Made by a program: the position numbers and the translations under genes
DNA from: an uncultured Francisellaceae bacterium
GTDB taxonomy: Bacteria > Pseudomonadota > Gammaproteobacteria > UBA6186 > Azoamicaceae
Length of the DNA stretch: 61,994 nucleotides
Reading direction: 5' to 3'
Assembly (NCBI GenBank): GCA_903907935.1
Contig: CAIVQA010000019.1
Span: 1 to 61,994 of the forward strand
The notes under the pieces: generated by a model
What the model was told of the DNA's origin: nothing
What the model saw: the letters and a program-made list of their open reading frames with translations, nothing else
Databases searched by the model: none
Part shown: positions 1 to 8,555 of the stretch, in pieces
How the letters are laid out: each line of letters opens with the position of its first letter
Numbering within the stretch: position 1 is the stretch's first letter

Positions 1-79
1 AATCTCTCACTAAGCTAATATATATAATAAGTTTTTACTTTAGAATAAATATCTAGACAAAGCAATATGAAGGTTACTA

Positions 80-802
80 TTATTCTGGCGGTTCTGTAAG
101 TAATGTTTTGTTAGATTGTTTGTTAATTGCATAATCTCTATTTTGTAAATAAGAATCTCTCATAGACTTATAATCGTCGATTCCTAGATTAGATATAAAT
201 AACTCTGCTTCTTGTACATCGGATCTACGGTCTATAGCATAAGAAAAATAATACCGATTACGCCATTTAGGTTTTAGGTACTCCGGAATTGTCATAAAAG
301 CGTTGCCAACAGCACCAATACTATCCCGTACTGTACTTGGACCAATGATAGGTAGTATTAAATAACTTGAATCCTTATAACCCCAAGCTGCTAAGGTTTT
401 TCCAAAATCTTCTGGTGTACGCTTTAGGTTAGCTTTTGATGCTACATCAAATAGGCCACCAATACCTAAAGTAGAATTAATTACAAAGCGAGCAGTACTA
501 TCTACAGCTTGATGGCATTTAGCCTGTAATAGGCTATTAATAACTGTTGGTACTTCTGATAGGTTGACAAAAAAATTATGGATTAAGTTTCTTAGTGCTT
601 TAGGTATAATTAATTCGTAAGTTTTACTAACAGGCCTAATATATAGGCAATCTGCGGTTTTATTAAATCTATACATGCTTCTATTGTATGGTTCAAATGG
701 ATCTTTGGCATTGGTCACATATTTATTAGATGCGCATGCATTTAATAAAATTAGAGAAATAACTATGGCTTGTTTTAGATATGTTATTTTTTTTATGTTC
801 AT
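80..802 (-). CDS. mlaA: MlaA/VacJ outer-membrane phospholipid-transport lipoprotein
   Basis: Outer-membrane lipoprotein of the Mla system, which removes mislocalised phospholipid from the outer leaflet and passes it to MlaC. The 240-residue product has a hydrophobic signal segment ending in a lipobox (LLNAC, Cys near residue 23). It is followed by the family signatures DPFEPYNRSMYRFN, a middle STLGIGGLFDVA stretch and GPSTVRDSIG. Length is normal for the family. It reads away from the pilin-like genes, and no other mla gene is in the window, so mlaA is separated from any mlaFEDCB operon here. Confidence 0.95.
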   Translation of the reverse strand: MNIKKITYLKQAIVISLILLNACASNKYVTNAKDPFEPYNRSMYRFNKTADCLYIRPVSKTYELIIPKALRNLIHNFFVNLSEVPTVINSLLQAKCHQAVDSTARFVINSTLGIGGLFDVASKANLKRTPEDFGKTLAAWGYKDSSYLILPIIGPSTVRDSIGAVGNAFMTIPEYLKPKWRNRYYFSYAIDRRSDVQEAELFISNLGIDDYKSMRDSYLQNRDYAINKQSNKTLLTEPPE

Positions 803-847
803 TATATTTTAAGAATAAAAGTTTTTTAGTTTTTGTAAAGAAAATTA

Positions 848-1798
848 TTAATAATTATTATTTACGGATAATATGCCATTATCTTCCGGTAAAGTAAATT
901 CATATTTTTTTTCTGTACAACCAGGAGTAGTAATTGTTGCTATGTGTAAATGTTTATTTTGATCCCAATATAGTTCAGCAGATGTCAAACAAACAGTGGG
1001 TGGTTGTTCATAATTGTTAAAATCCACTTTAATTTTTTTAGCTAATAATTTTTTATTATAATGTAATCTATAAATTTGTGGTTCTAGATCTTGGTATAAA
1101 AAAATTAAATTATTAGCGCGCATAAAAAATTTATTGGCTGCCGGTACAGTAATTAGTTCGGATGTTAGTAGAGTACTTTTATAGTCTACAGTTATTACTT
1201 TAATTTGATCTTTAGTGTTGTTTTTATTTCTGTGGCGTAAATAGATATGGTAACTAGCATTAAAAAAGCTTGAACCAACAATATAATCAATTGCATTTGG
1301 TTGATGATCTTGTTGGAATAATTGATTTTGTAGAACATCATATTTCCATAATAAATTTTTAGAATCAAGAAATAATATTTGTTCAATTTGTTTGTTGCCA
1401 AATAAATCGATTGGAGTAATTGAATGTGCATCTTGAACTACTTGTTGTGGGAGCATTTTAGAAAATATATATTCTTGATGTTGTATTAAATGTTTATTTA
1501 ATGCAATGTTAATCCTGGTTCCAATATATGCATGTAGGGTGTTTGCTAGATTAATGTTATAAATATTAATTCCAGTTTGGCAAAATAAAGATAGTTCGTC
1601 TGGCAAAAACCAGCGAGTTTCTAATTTAATTTTTTCGTTAACTAGATCTAATAATTTTAAATCTAGATTTTTTTGAGTATCGTATAATTTTTGTTCATTA
1701 ATAAAAATTTTTTTATATAAAAATATTTGATCTAAATTTGTTAAAATTGTTAGAAGCATTAGTTTTAGTAAAATAAACGCCAGTAACAAATTAAACAT
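848..1798 (-). CDS. Unknown membrane-anchored protein at the end of a minor-pilin cluster
   Basis: 316 residues with an N-terminal hydrophobic helix (about residues 2-24), then a charged, probably coiled-coil stretch (about 30-60) and a beta-rich C-terminal part with two late Cys residues. The start overlaps the end of the PilW-like gene by 8 bases, so the two are translationally linked. A single N-terminal helix followed by a globular domain is what a PilX-type minor pilin would have, but no G/A|FxxxE prepilin cleavage motif is visible. I do not recognise the family; the pilus assignment rests on position only. Confidence 0.6.
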   Translation of the reverse strand: MFNLLLAFILLKLMLLTILTNLDQIFLYKKIFINEQKLYDTQKNLDLKLLDLVNEKIKLETRWFLPDELSLFCQTGINIYNINLANTLHAYIGTRINIALNKHLIQHQEYIFSKMLPQQVVQDAHSITPIDLFGNKQIEQILFLDSKNLLWKYDVLQNQLFQQDHQPNAIDYIVGSSFFNASYHIYLRHRNKNNTKDQIKVITVDYKSTLLTSELITVPAANKFFMRANNLIFLYQDLEPQIYRLHYNKKLLAKKIKVDFNNYEQPPTVCLTSAELYWDQNKHLHIATITTPGCTEKKYEFTLPEDNGILSVNNNY

Positions 1799-2759
1799 TT
1801 CGTATTTCTATGCCGGTTGTAAATATTTGGCTTTTGAATTTGGTTTTAAACAAAAAATTAATTAATAAATATTTATTAAAATTCCAACCTTGGTTGGCAG
1901 TATAAATATGTTGTGCTTTAGAGTTTGGATCTAAACTTTGGATCCAAAAATCTTCTACATGATCTAAAATAGCCTCTGCCATATGGTTAGAAGAAAAATC
2001 ATCTATATATAAACTATAAACATTAGATTGATAACCACTGTTTTTTGCAATATAAAAAGCGACATGTTTGACGCGAAAAATTTCTGCTCCTTTAGAGTAT
2101 GTTTTTATAAAATTATTGGTGGTGTTGTATGGTTGATTATGAGATATTGTTTTTTCGGTGATGTTAATGTTAGATATAATAAATCGTTGAATATTTCTAT
2201 GGTCTGCAATAATCATTTGTTCGCCAATTTTCCAAGTATCATCAATAGAATTTACATGTAATTGGCTATTATATTCTTGCATGTTTTTTGTTAGAAAAGT
2301 TATTTTGTAAGGGATGTCGTAGGCTAATAAAATATCAGTATTAGGTTTTATTTTATTTTCAACTATTTTGTTTAATATTTTGTTGGTTACGAAATCTTTA
2401 CAGGAGTTAACGGTTGCTTTACAGATAGCGATTGGTGTTTGAGGAATTATTTGATTTTGATAACTATTGTTTATGCTGCTATGTTGAGGTAACGGTATAG
2501 TACTAACAAAACCTTTGTATCCAGCATTTCTTAGGTTAGTTCTTAAAAAGAAATCAGCAACTAATTGATTATATAATATTATAATTTGTTGTTCGATAAT
2601 TAATAATTGTTTTTTTATTATATCATATGTTTGAAACATGCTTAACATTATAATGCTGGCAATTAGAGTTGCAATTAATAAATGTTCTAAACTGGCAGCG
2701 TTATAGAGTAGGTTCAGAGGTTGTTGTTTTACAAAATTCTTGGTTTTTATATACGGCAT
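1791..2759 (-). CDS. PilW-like minor pilin candidate
   Basis: 322 residues. After a leader of about 20 residues comes a hydrophobic helix containing ASLEHLLIATLIASI, resembling the GFSLVELLIAM region of PilW-type minor pilins. A long soluble domain with several Cys follows. Cleavage that would place Glu at +5 would have Asn instead of Gly or Ala at -1, so processing by the prepilin peptidase is uncertain. The 5' end overlaps the small pilin-like gene upstream by 59 bases and the 3' end overlaps the next gene. Minor pilins of this kind initiate type IV pilus assembly; the function here is inferred from layout and the N-terminal helix. Confidence 0.6.
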   Translation of the reverse strand: MPYIKTKNFVKQQPLNLLYNAASLEHLLIATLIASIIMLSMFQTYDIIKKQLLIIEQQIIILYNQLVADFFLRTNLRNAGYKGFVSTIPLPQHSSINNSYQNQIIPQTPIAICKATVNSCKDFVTNKILNKIVENKIKPNTDILLAYDIPYKITFLTKNMQEYNSQLHVNSIDDTWKIGEQMIIADHRNIQRFIISNINITEKTISHNQPYNTTNNFIKTYSKGAEIFRVKHVAFYIAKNSGYQSNVYSLYIDDFSSNHMAEAILDHVEDFWIQSLDPNSKAQHIYTANQGWNFNKYLLINFLFKTKFKSQIFTTGIEIRNV

Positions 2760-2925
2760 AACAAGATGATATAGTTCTAATGGAGTAAAAAATTTTAACT
2801 TTAGTTTGTAAATGTGTTAAATAATACAAAATGTTTAATAGTAATGAAGTAATTGATAAGGTACAAAAACTTACCATAAACAGTAGTACTATAGTTTCCC
2901 AAATAGTAAATGCTTTGTTTTTCAT
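2701..2925 (-). CDS. Short prepilin-like protein (PilV/FimT-type N-terminus)
   Basis: 74 residues. The N-terminus MKNKA|FTIWET fits the type IV prepilin cleavage rule (Ala at -1, Phe at +1, Glu at +5) and is followed by a hydrophobic helix to about residue 30. The remaining 45 residues are too short for a complete pilin globular domain, which is usually 100 or more. It may be a truncated minor pilin or a small accessory pseudopilin. It is the first gene of the overlapping three-gene cluster that continues with the PilW-like gene. Confidence 0.55.
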   Translation of the reverse strand: MKNKAFTIWETIVLLFMVSFCTLSITSLLLNILYYLTHLQTKVKIFYSIRTISSCYAVYKNQEFCKTTTSEPTL

Positions 2926-3042
2926 GTTTTTTAAGTTGTTTGCATGCGAGCGTAAATAATAGAATGTTTTGTAGTGTTGTAGTATAGCAAAATTGCTAGG
3001 TATTAAGTGTATCTTTATTGGATCATAAAAAAACGATATTTG

Positions 3043-3831
3043 CTATTTTCTGGCCATTTTTTTATGTGGGTTATCAGTATCAGTCATCTTATTTTTATTT
3101 ATATATTTATTAAACGTAAAAATTATTGGATCTAAAATTTTTTTTGAGATTGATGATTGTACTCCTGGTCGTTCAGTTATTACTGGTGGTTCTTTCCAAA
3201 TCAATATGCCACTGGTATCATCACTGGTATCATAGGATTTAAGTTTACTTGGCAGTTTAGACATAAGTTCAAATTTGGTTAAATTACCACTAAGAACCGG
3301 TACATCTGGACCAGTATTACGTAAGGATTTGTCAATTATGCCGCATTGTTTTAAAAGAGATAATGCATATGTTTTACAATTAAATTTTAATAGAGAGTAT
3401 TCTGGTCCGCCAGGGAGTGATGGGTTATTGGAACTGTTTTGTACTGGTTCCGTATAGCGTTGAAAATTACTATATTTACTTATATCTTGAGACATTATTC
3501 TATCTTGATTTATCCTTCTATCTTGGTTTATTTTAATAAATAATGCTTCCATTTCTTTTCTACTGATTTCATAAGTTTTGTGTGATAAATTTTTACCAAG
3601 TAAAACCTCCGGTTTTTCTAATTTAACTTGATTTGAACCGTAAAACCCAATGGATGCAATCATTTTTGGTTGTTCTCCTGTTTCTGTATTATGTTCTGTG
3701 ATCCCAATAACTGCATGTCCTGGAGGTATATCAGAAACTACAATATAACTTAAGTAATATTTTGTTTTGGTAGGGGATTCATCATTATCGTATATGTCTG
3801 AAAAACTGGTTGATTCACCGTTAGGTGCCAT
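3043..3831 (-). CDS. Unknown protein with permuted papain-like His/Cys pair; effector candidate
   Basis: 262 residues, no signal peptide or membrane segment. Near the N-terminus is PPGHAVIGITEH (His39), then ASIGFYG, and after a Gln/Asp-rich stretch YSLLKFNCKTYALSLLKQ (Cys152). A beta-strand His followed much later by an Asn-Cys at the start of a helix is the layout of circularly permuted papain-fold enzymes (LRAT/PPPDE/NlpC-like). The C-terminus is basic and polar. A GGAG ribosome site lies about 8 bases before the ATG. Its neighbour upstream is another unrecognised, unusual protein. Function unknown; a secreted thiol hydrolase is an inference. Confidence 0.7.
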   Translation of the reverse strand: MAPNGESTSFSDIYDNDESPTKTKYYLSYIVVSDIPPGHAVIGITEHNTETGEQPKMIASIGFYGSNQVKLEKPEVLLGKNLSHKTYEISRKEMEALFIKINQDRRINQDRIMSQDISKYSNFQRYTEPVQNSSNNPSLPGGPEYSLLKFNCKTYALSLLKQCGIIDKSLRNTGPDVPVLSGNLTKFELMSKLPSKLKSYDTSDDTSGILIWKEPPVITERPGVQSSISKKILDPIIFTFNKYINKNKMTDTDNPHKKMARK

Positions 3832-4003
3832 ATAAATACTCCATAAGCTTTTAATAGTATTTGACTATCATTAGATTAATTAAGTTCATTCTACTAATTA
3901 TTTACTTGAGTTTGATAAAATATATAAGTTGAAATAGTGTAATTCACCTTGGATTTTTAAAATGCCGGAGTTATTTTGTGTGTATTTTTTAATAATAAAA
4001 TTG

Positions 4004-5200
4004 CTATTTTTTGGGATGTTTAGCGGGAGGAGGAGCTACAGGAGGAGCAGGATTATCAGTTGTAGGAGGAGCTGCGGGTGGTGGAGCCTCGGGAGGAGCT
4101 GCAGGAGGAGTTGGTGGTTTGGTGTATACAGGTTTTAGGTTTGAGTCATCTCTAATTGTTAACTGTGAACTTGTTATTTTTTTAGGATCAGAAGTACCAT
4201 ATTTTCCTTCCATCATTTCCTTAAATTCTTTTAAGGCTGGGGTTCCTGGAGGATTGCTTTCTTTAAATACTGGGTTTAATCCAACACTATTTGCCATGGC
4301 GCATAATTTAGCTATAGATTCATGATCACTGTTAGGATAAATAACAAAATTACATTTGCCTTTTATAGTTTTAGCGCTCTTTAGTGCGGTTTCAATTAAT
4401 ATGATTAATGATTGATTTGAACTATCGGTACAAGAAAATAATATTTTTTTTTCGTCTTTTTTGAAATCTGCAGTAATTGTACCTTTGTCAGGTACATTTA
4501 TTGTTAAAATATTTTTTTCACTTTCAACTGTAACACCATTATGGATATTGTATGCTGCTTCGGTAAATTGTGAGAATGCTTCTGGATCATAACGTTTTGG
4601 ATCTTTATGTTTTGGTTCATAATCAGTTGTTTGATGGTGTAATATATTGTCTGTTACAGATTTTATTATTCTATTTATATTTGATTCATCTAGAAATTGA
4701 TCAGTTTCTAGAGCAGTGTTTTTAGTGCTTAATTTCTGAGTTTCATATTGTTGTCTTAGTTTTTGTAGACGGATTATGATGTCTTCTTCAAAATTTAGAT
4801 CCCCTGATATGTCACCTGTTAGTGGAGATTTCTTACTACCATCCAATGACATTTCATCTTTTTTAGATTTTATAGATAGCATTGGGGTTTTGGATTTTTT
4901 TAGGGTTCCCTCTAATGTCGGGTCGTCGTCTTCTGGAGCTGTTCCCTCTAATGTAGGGTTGTCTTCCTCTTCTGAGGGCTTTTCCATCGCTACTGCCGGT
5001 CTGTCTTCTTCTTCTGAAGGTTTTTCCATCTCTACTGCTGGGTTGTCTTCTTCTTCTGAAGCTTTTACCATCTCTACTGCTGGGTTGTCGCTATCTTCAT
5101 GGGCGGTAGTTAGTCCTGGATTGGCTTCTTCCGTAGCATCGTCATCTTCTTCATCTTCAATATGTATTGCAGGTGGTTTACCAGGTGGTCCTTTTGACAT
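4004..5200 (-). CDS. Unknown acidic repeat protein with proline-rich tail; effector candidate
   Basis: 398 residues in three parts. Residues about 15-105 are very acidic and hold tandem 14-residue units (DNPAVEMEKPSEEE and variants) followed by two DPTLEG-type units. A central domain (about 135-335) looks globular, with a conserved-looking strand pattern around TITADFKKDEKKILFSC and a helix-rich part after KCNFVIYP. The last 45 residues alternate Pro and Ala and end in Lys. No signal peptide. This composition is typical of secreted or surface-interaction proteins, but I do not recognise the domain. It is divergent from the gene starting at 5344. Confidence 0.7.
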   Translation of the reverse strand: MSKGPPGKPPAIHIEDEEDDDATEEANPGLTTAHEDSDNPAVEMVKASEEEDNPAVEMEKPSEEEDRPAVAMEKPSEEEDNPTLEGTAPEDDDPTLEGTLKKSKTPMLSIKSKKDEMSLDGSKKSPLTGDISGDLNFEEDIIIRLQKLRQQYETQKLSTKNTALETDQFLDESNINRIIKSVTDNILHHQTTDYEPKHKDPKRYDPEAFSQFTEAAYNIHNGVTVESEKNILTINVPDKGTITADFKKDEKKILFSCTDSSNQSLIILIETALKSAKTIKGKCNFVIYPNSDHESIAKLCAMANSVGLNPVFKESNPPGTPALKEFKEMMEGKYGTSDPKKITSSQLTIRDDSNLKPVYTKPPTPPAAPPEAPPPAAPPTTDNPAPPVAPPPAKHPKK

Positions 5201-5269
5201 ATGCAGTTCTCTAAAATTTATTAATAAGTATATTTAAGAGTATAGCAACTGTGTATAGCAAATTGTTTG

Positions 5270-5301
5270 TTTGCAAAAATCCTGTTATTTTTTGCAAAAA
5301 T
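5270..5301. promoter_or_regulatory. Direct repeat pair in divergent promoter region
   Basis: The 11-mer TTTGCAAAAAT occurs at 5270-5280 and again at 5291-5301, exactly 21 bases (about two helical turns) apart. Both lie between the divergent unknown genes starting at 5200 and 5344. The spacing would put both copies on one DNA face, as expected for a dimeric regulator site. No regulator is identified. Confidence 0.3.
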
Positions 5302-5343
5302 AATAATTAGAACAATAAAACCAGAAAACTACAGGAGGTTTTC

Positions 5344-5778
5344 ATGTGGTCATCGAGACGTTTGGATAAAAAAGACAAAATTAAAGCATTGACTTTAAAA
5401 GAATCTAGTAGTAGTCCTAGTATAACTAGTGAATTTAGCAGATCTGGTCAATCTAGTTGCTATGCATCTGGTGAATCTGCAAAATCTTATGAATCTTGTA
5501 ACGATTGGTTAGTTGAATATGTTAGCGATTGGATAGATGAAGTACAAAATGCCCAACAAAGTGCCAAAGAACTTGTTACAGAAAGCAGGGATATTATAAG
5601 AGAAACTCGAGCTTTTCTTGATGCTTTTTACGGTTATCACCCTTATTTTCAAAATAAGTACTTACCAGAGGTTTTAAATCAAAAAAATACTTCAGGTTCT
5701 TTTTATGCTACTGCAGAAAGAAATGCTATAAGCGAGGCTCGTACTAAGTTAAAAGCTTTTCGTCACTATTTTTTATAG
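5344..5778 (+). CDS. Unknown small Ser-rich, coiled-coil protein
   Basis: 144 residues. The first 50 are rich in Ser and Lys (disordered). Residues about 55-95 form a likely amphipathic or coiled-coil helix (VQNAQQSAKELVTESRDII), followed by an aromatic-rich segment. No signal peptide, no known motif. It has one of the strongest ribosome sites in the window, AGGAGG at 5333-5338 with a 5-base spacer, so the start is firm. It is followed at once by a long palindromic element. Small unrecognised protein in the company of effector-like genes; function unknown. Confidence 0.65.
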   Translation: MWSSRRLDKKDKIKALTLKESSSSPSITSEFSRSGQSSCYASGESAKSYESCNDWLVEYVSDWIDEVQNAQQSAKELVTESRDIIRETRAFLDAFYGYHPYFQNKYLPEVLNQKNTSGSFYATAERNAISEARTKLKAFRHYFL

Positions 5779-5782
5779 AAAT

Positions 5783-5927
5783 TACTCTCAGCTAATGAGT
5801 TGTTAGTGCTCTAAAAAACAAGTCGTGAAACTCGCCTTTCGCAAAGTGAGGAGTAACTAGAGTCCGAAGGAGGCTCAAACAACACTCCTTATTTTTTAGA
5901 GCACTAACAACTCATTAGCTGAGAGTA
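5783..5927 (+). repeat. Palindromic intergenic element, copy 1 (full length, B/B tips)
   Basis: Perfect 36-base inverted repeat (5783-5818 with 5892-5927) enclosing a 73-base core. The tips are TACTCTCAGCT and its complement. The core contains AGTCGTGAAACTCGCC and AGGCTCAAACAACACTCC, shared with the copies at 28324, 45353 and 60539. The core ends in a small AAGGAG...CTCCTT stem. It lies between the convergent gene at 5344 and maeB, where it could also act as a bidirectional terminator. Confidence 0.9.
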
Positions 5928-5953
5928 TAAAAGTAAATTAGGAACGTGGTTAC

Positions 5954-7237
5954 TTAATCGGTAGGATAATGTTTAGGGTACCCTAATCTTGCAACTCCAG
6001 TTAAAATAGCGGCTCTGGCTATTCTTGGAGGTACCCTTTCCAACAACCTAGGATCTAGAGGTTTTGGTACTAGATAATCTCGACCAAATTCTAAATGATT
6101 TATATTATAGGCCTTTAAAACTTCTGACGGTACTGGCTCTTTAGCTAAATCTTTTATGGCGTGAACAGCTGCTATTTTCATTTCAGTATTAATTTTGTTA
6201 GCTCGTACATCTAAAGCTCCTCTAAATATATAAGGGAAGCATAAGGTATTATTAATTTGATTTGGAAAATCACTGCGACCTGTTGCCATAATTAAATCGT
6301 TGCGAGTAGCTAATGCTATTCGGGGATGTATTTCTGGATCTGGGTTGGCTAAGGCGAATACTATGGGATTTTTAGCCATACTAGCTAGCATTTCAGTAGT
6401 TAATAAATTTGCTTTTGATACTCCAATAAACACATCCGCATCGCGTAAAGCATCTTGTAAGGAACGCTTATTAGTTTTAATAGCAAAAGCTTGTTTATAT
6501 TGGTTTAAGTCTTCTCGTTCTGAGTGGATCACCCCAACAGTATCTACCAAACAAATATTTTCTTTTTTTAATCCAAGTGCGATTAAGAAATTAATAGTAG
6601 CAATACCAGCAGCGCCAGCACCAACACAAGTTAATTTTATTTGCTCTATATGTTTATGTTGTAATTCTAAAGCATTCAGCAATCCAGCAGCTACAACAAC
6701 TGCAGTACCATGTTGATCGTCATGAAATACTGGGATATCTAGTTGTTCAATTAACGTTTTTTCTACCTCGAAACATTCTGGAGCACGAATATCTTCTAAA
6801 TTAATACCGCCAAATGAAGGGGAAACTCTTCTAACCGTATCGATAATATCTTTTGGATCTAATGCATCAATTTCTAGATCTATTCCATCAATACCTGCAA
6901 AACGTTTAAATAATACCGCTTTGCCTTCCATTACCGGTTTACCAGCTAAAGCACCAACATTTCCTAAACCTAAGACGGCAGTACCATTACTTATTACTGC
7001 AACAATATTACCTTTACTAGTGTATTTGTAAGCATCTTCTGGATTTTTAGCAATTGCTCTAACCGGCTCAGCTACTCCGGGAGTATATGCTAACGAAAGA
7101 TCTTTTTGAGAATTAGTAGGCTTAGTTATATTAATACTAATTTTTCCTGCCGGATAAGCTGCATGATAATCAAGGGATTCTTTATTTAAATCAGTAGATT
7201 TTTTTAAATCTGTAATACCGCTATCTATAATGCTCAT
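5954..7237 (-). CDS. maeB: NAD(P)-dependent malic enzyme, short form
   Basis: Oxidative decarboxylation of malate to pyruvate, feeding pyruvate or NAD(P)H pools. 427 residues cover the malic N-domain (SLAYTPGVAEPVRAI, then GNVGALAGKPVMEGK) and the NAD-binding domain. The metal and substrate region PSFGGINLEDI...VFHDDQHGT is intact, as is the dinucleotide motif GAGAAGIA. The phosphotransacetylase-like C-terminal domain of enteric MaeB is absent, as in many bacterial short forms. The start is supported by AGGAT upstream. rpmE lies 11 bases upstream on the same strand, so co-transcription is likely. Confidence 0.95.
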   Translation of the reverse strand: MSIIDSGITDLKKSTDLNKESLDYHAAYPAGKISINITKPTNSQKDLSLAYTPGVAEPVRAIAKNPEDAYKYTSKGNIVAVISNGTAVLGLGNVGALAGKPVMEGKAVLFKRFAGIDGIDLEIDALDPKDIIDTVRRVSPSFGGINLEDIRAPECFEVEKTLIEQLDIPVFHDDQHGTAVVVAAGLLNALELQHKHIEQIKLTCVGAGAAGIATINFLIALGLKKENICLVDTVGVIHSEREDLNQYKQAFAIKTNKRSLQDALRDADVFIGVSKANLLTTEMLASMAKNPIVFALANPDPEIHPRIALATRNDLIMATGRSDFPNQINNTLCFPYIFRGALDVRANKINTEMKIAAVHAIKDLAKEPVPSEVLKAYNINHLEFGRDYLVPKPLDPRLLERVPPRIARAAILTGVARLGYPKHYPTD

Positions 7238-7248
7238 AAAATATCCTA

Positions 7249-7563
7249 TTATTCACTGGAATCAGATTCTTTTTTAGTATGTTCCTTTTTAGAAGGTTCT
7301 TTTTTAGTAGATTTAATAGGTTTTTTTGTTGTTGAACTAATTTCTGGTTGGGCTTTTTGCCGATTTTGAAATTTACGATTAAAACTGTCTACCCTACCAG
7401 TAACAGCAGCAGTTTTTTGGGTGCCAGTGTAAAATGGGTGGCATTCGTTGCAAACTTCAACATTAATATACTTTGAGTCTAGTGTTGAATAAAAATAGAA
7501 TTCATGGCCACAGACACATTTAGCTAGTACTTGGTTATAATTGGGATGGACATTAGGCTTCAT
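7249..7563 (-). CDS. rpmE: Ribosomal protein L31, zinc-binding form with basic tail
   Basis: L31 of the large ribosomal subunit. MKPNVHPNY opens the protein, and CVCGHEF plus CNECHPFYTG give the four zinc Cys of the C+ type. The core ends by about residue 70. A Lys/Glu/Ser-rich tail of about 33 residues (KKPIKSTKKEPSKKEHTKK) makes it longer than the roughly 70-residue norm. I place the start at the second of two nearby ATGs because GGGA sits 8 bases upstream of it and the family begins MKPN. Divergent from murI. Confidence 0.93.
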   Translation of the reverse strand: MKPNVHPNYNQVLAKCVCGHEFYFYSTLDSKYINVEVCNECHPFYTGTQKTAAVTGRVDSFNRKFQNRQKAQPEISSTTKKPIKSTKKEPSKKEHTKKESDSSE

Positions 7564-7720
7564 ATACATATTCCCATAAGTTAATGATTATATTTAGAAT
7601 AAACGATAATATATATAAAATATGATTAGAACTCAATGAAAATATCGTTAATTTAATGTAGAGTAACCCAATAGCTTAGAACTTATCAAGTTAAATATAT
7701 GAATTATATATGAAGAAACC

Positions 7721-8548
7721 ATGTTAAATAATTTTAATAAAATCGGTATTTTTGATAGTGGAATAGGTGGATTAACCGTTGCTAAAGCAATAAATACGTT
7801 ATGCCCTAATGAAAATTTATTATATGTAGGCGATACCGCTCATATGCCGTGGGGGGATAAATCTAAATCACAAATTATTTCCTATGCTACTAAGATTACT
7901 AATTTTTTAGTAGAACAAGGTTGTAATATTATTGTTATTGCCTGTAATACAGCTAGTGCTAATGCTTTAATAGAGATTTCTGAGCAATTTACTCAAATAA
8001 AATTATTTAATGTAATAGATCCAGTAATTAGTTTTTTACAGAATATAAAATTAAGTAATAGTATTGGTATTATCGGGACTAAACTGACGATTAAGAGTAG
8101 TTCCTATCAACAAAAAATAACCAAACTATTATCTAAACTTAATAAGAATAGTCTACCAATTAAAGCACTGGCTACTCCTATACTGGTCCCCTTAATAGAG
8201 GAGGGCTTAATTAATAATCAGGCTACAGATTTGATTATTGAAGAATATTTAACGCAACTTGATTTACCAGATCAATCAATGTTAATTTTAGGATGTACTC
8301 ATTATCCATTGATAAAGAAAAATATAGAGAACTACTATATTAAAGTAAATCGTCGGGTTAAAGTTATAGATGCATCGATATTAGTAGCTAATCAAGTAAA
8401 GGATTTTTTATTGCAGGGTAATAATAAAACTAGCCAAGAGCAAGGGGTCCATAATTTTTATGTAACAGATGATGGTGGATTTTTTTTAAAAACTGCAAAA
8501 CAATTTTTTATGGATATAAAATTGGATTTTTTACCACTTTGGGGATAA
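7721..8548 (+). CDS. murI: Glutamate racemase
   Basis: Converts L- to D-glutamate for peptidoglycan. 275 residues with the N-terminal FDSGIGGLTV motif, the first catalytic Cys in VIACNTASANAL and the second in LGCTHYPLI, so both acid/base Cys are present. Length is normal. It is followed after 7 bases by parA, so murI occupies the upstream position in the par-atp gene string. A divergent promoter region of about 150 bases separates it from rpmE. Confidence 0.95.
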   Translation: MLNNFNKIGIFDSGIGGLTVAKAINTLCPNENLLYVGDTAHMPWGDKSKSQIISYATKITNFLVEQGCNIIVIACNTASANALIEISEQFTQIKLFNVIDPVISFLQNIKLSNSIGIIGTKLTIKSSSYQQKITKLLSKLNKNSLPIKALATPILVPLIEEGLINNQATDLIIEEYLTQLDLPDQSMLILGCTHYPLIKKNIENYYIKVNRRVKVIDASILVANQVKDFLLQGNNKTSQEQGVHNFYVTDDGGFFLKTAKQFFMDIKLDFLPLWG

Positions 8549-8555
8549 ATAAAAT

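Noticed and set aside
5206..5226. Partial PmrA-box-like TTAA repeats upstream of the acidic repeat gene
   Set aside because: Two CTTA(A/T) elements occur, but the spacing is 10 rather than 11 bases and such motifs are frequent in A+T-rich DNA.
4011..5237. Long antisense open frames with Gly-rich and Ser-rich products
   Set aside because: They mirror the Pro/Ala-rich and Glu/Asp-rich codons of the unknown gene on the other strand and lack ribosome sites or family features.
5822..5833. parS-like half site CGTGAAAC within the palindromic elements
   Set aside because: A working parS needs the adjacent inverted half (GTTTCACGTGAAAC); here only one half is present, with AGT in place of its partner. 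It is simply part of the repeat core.
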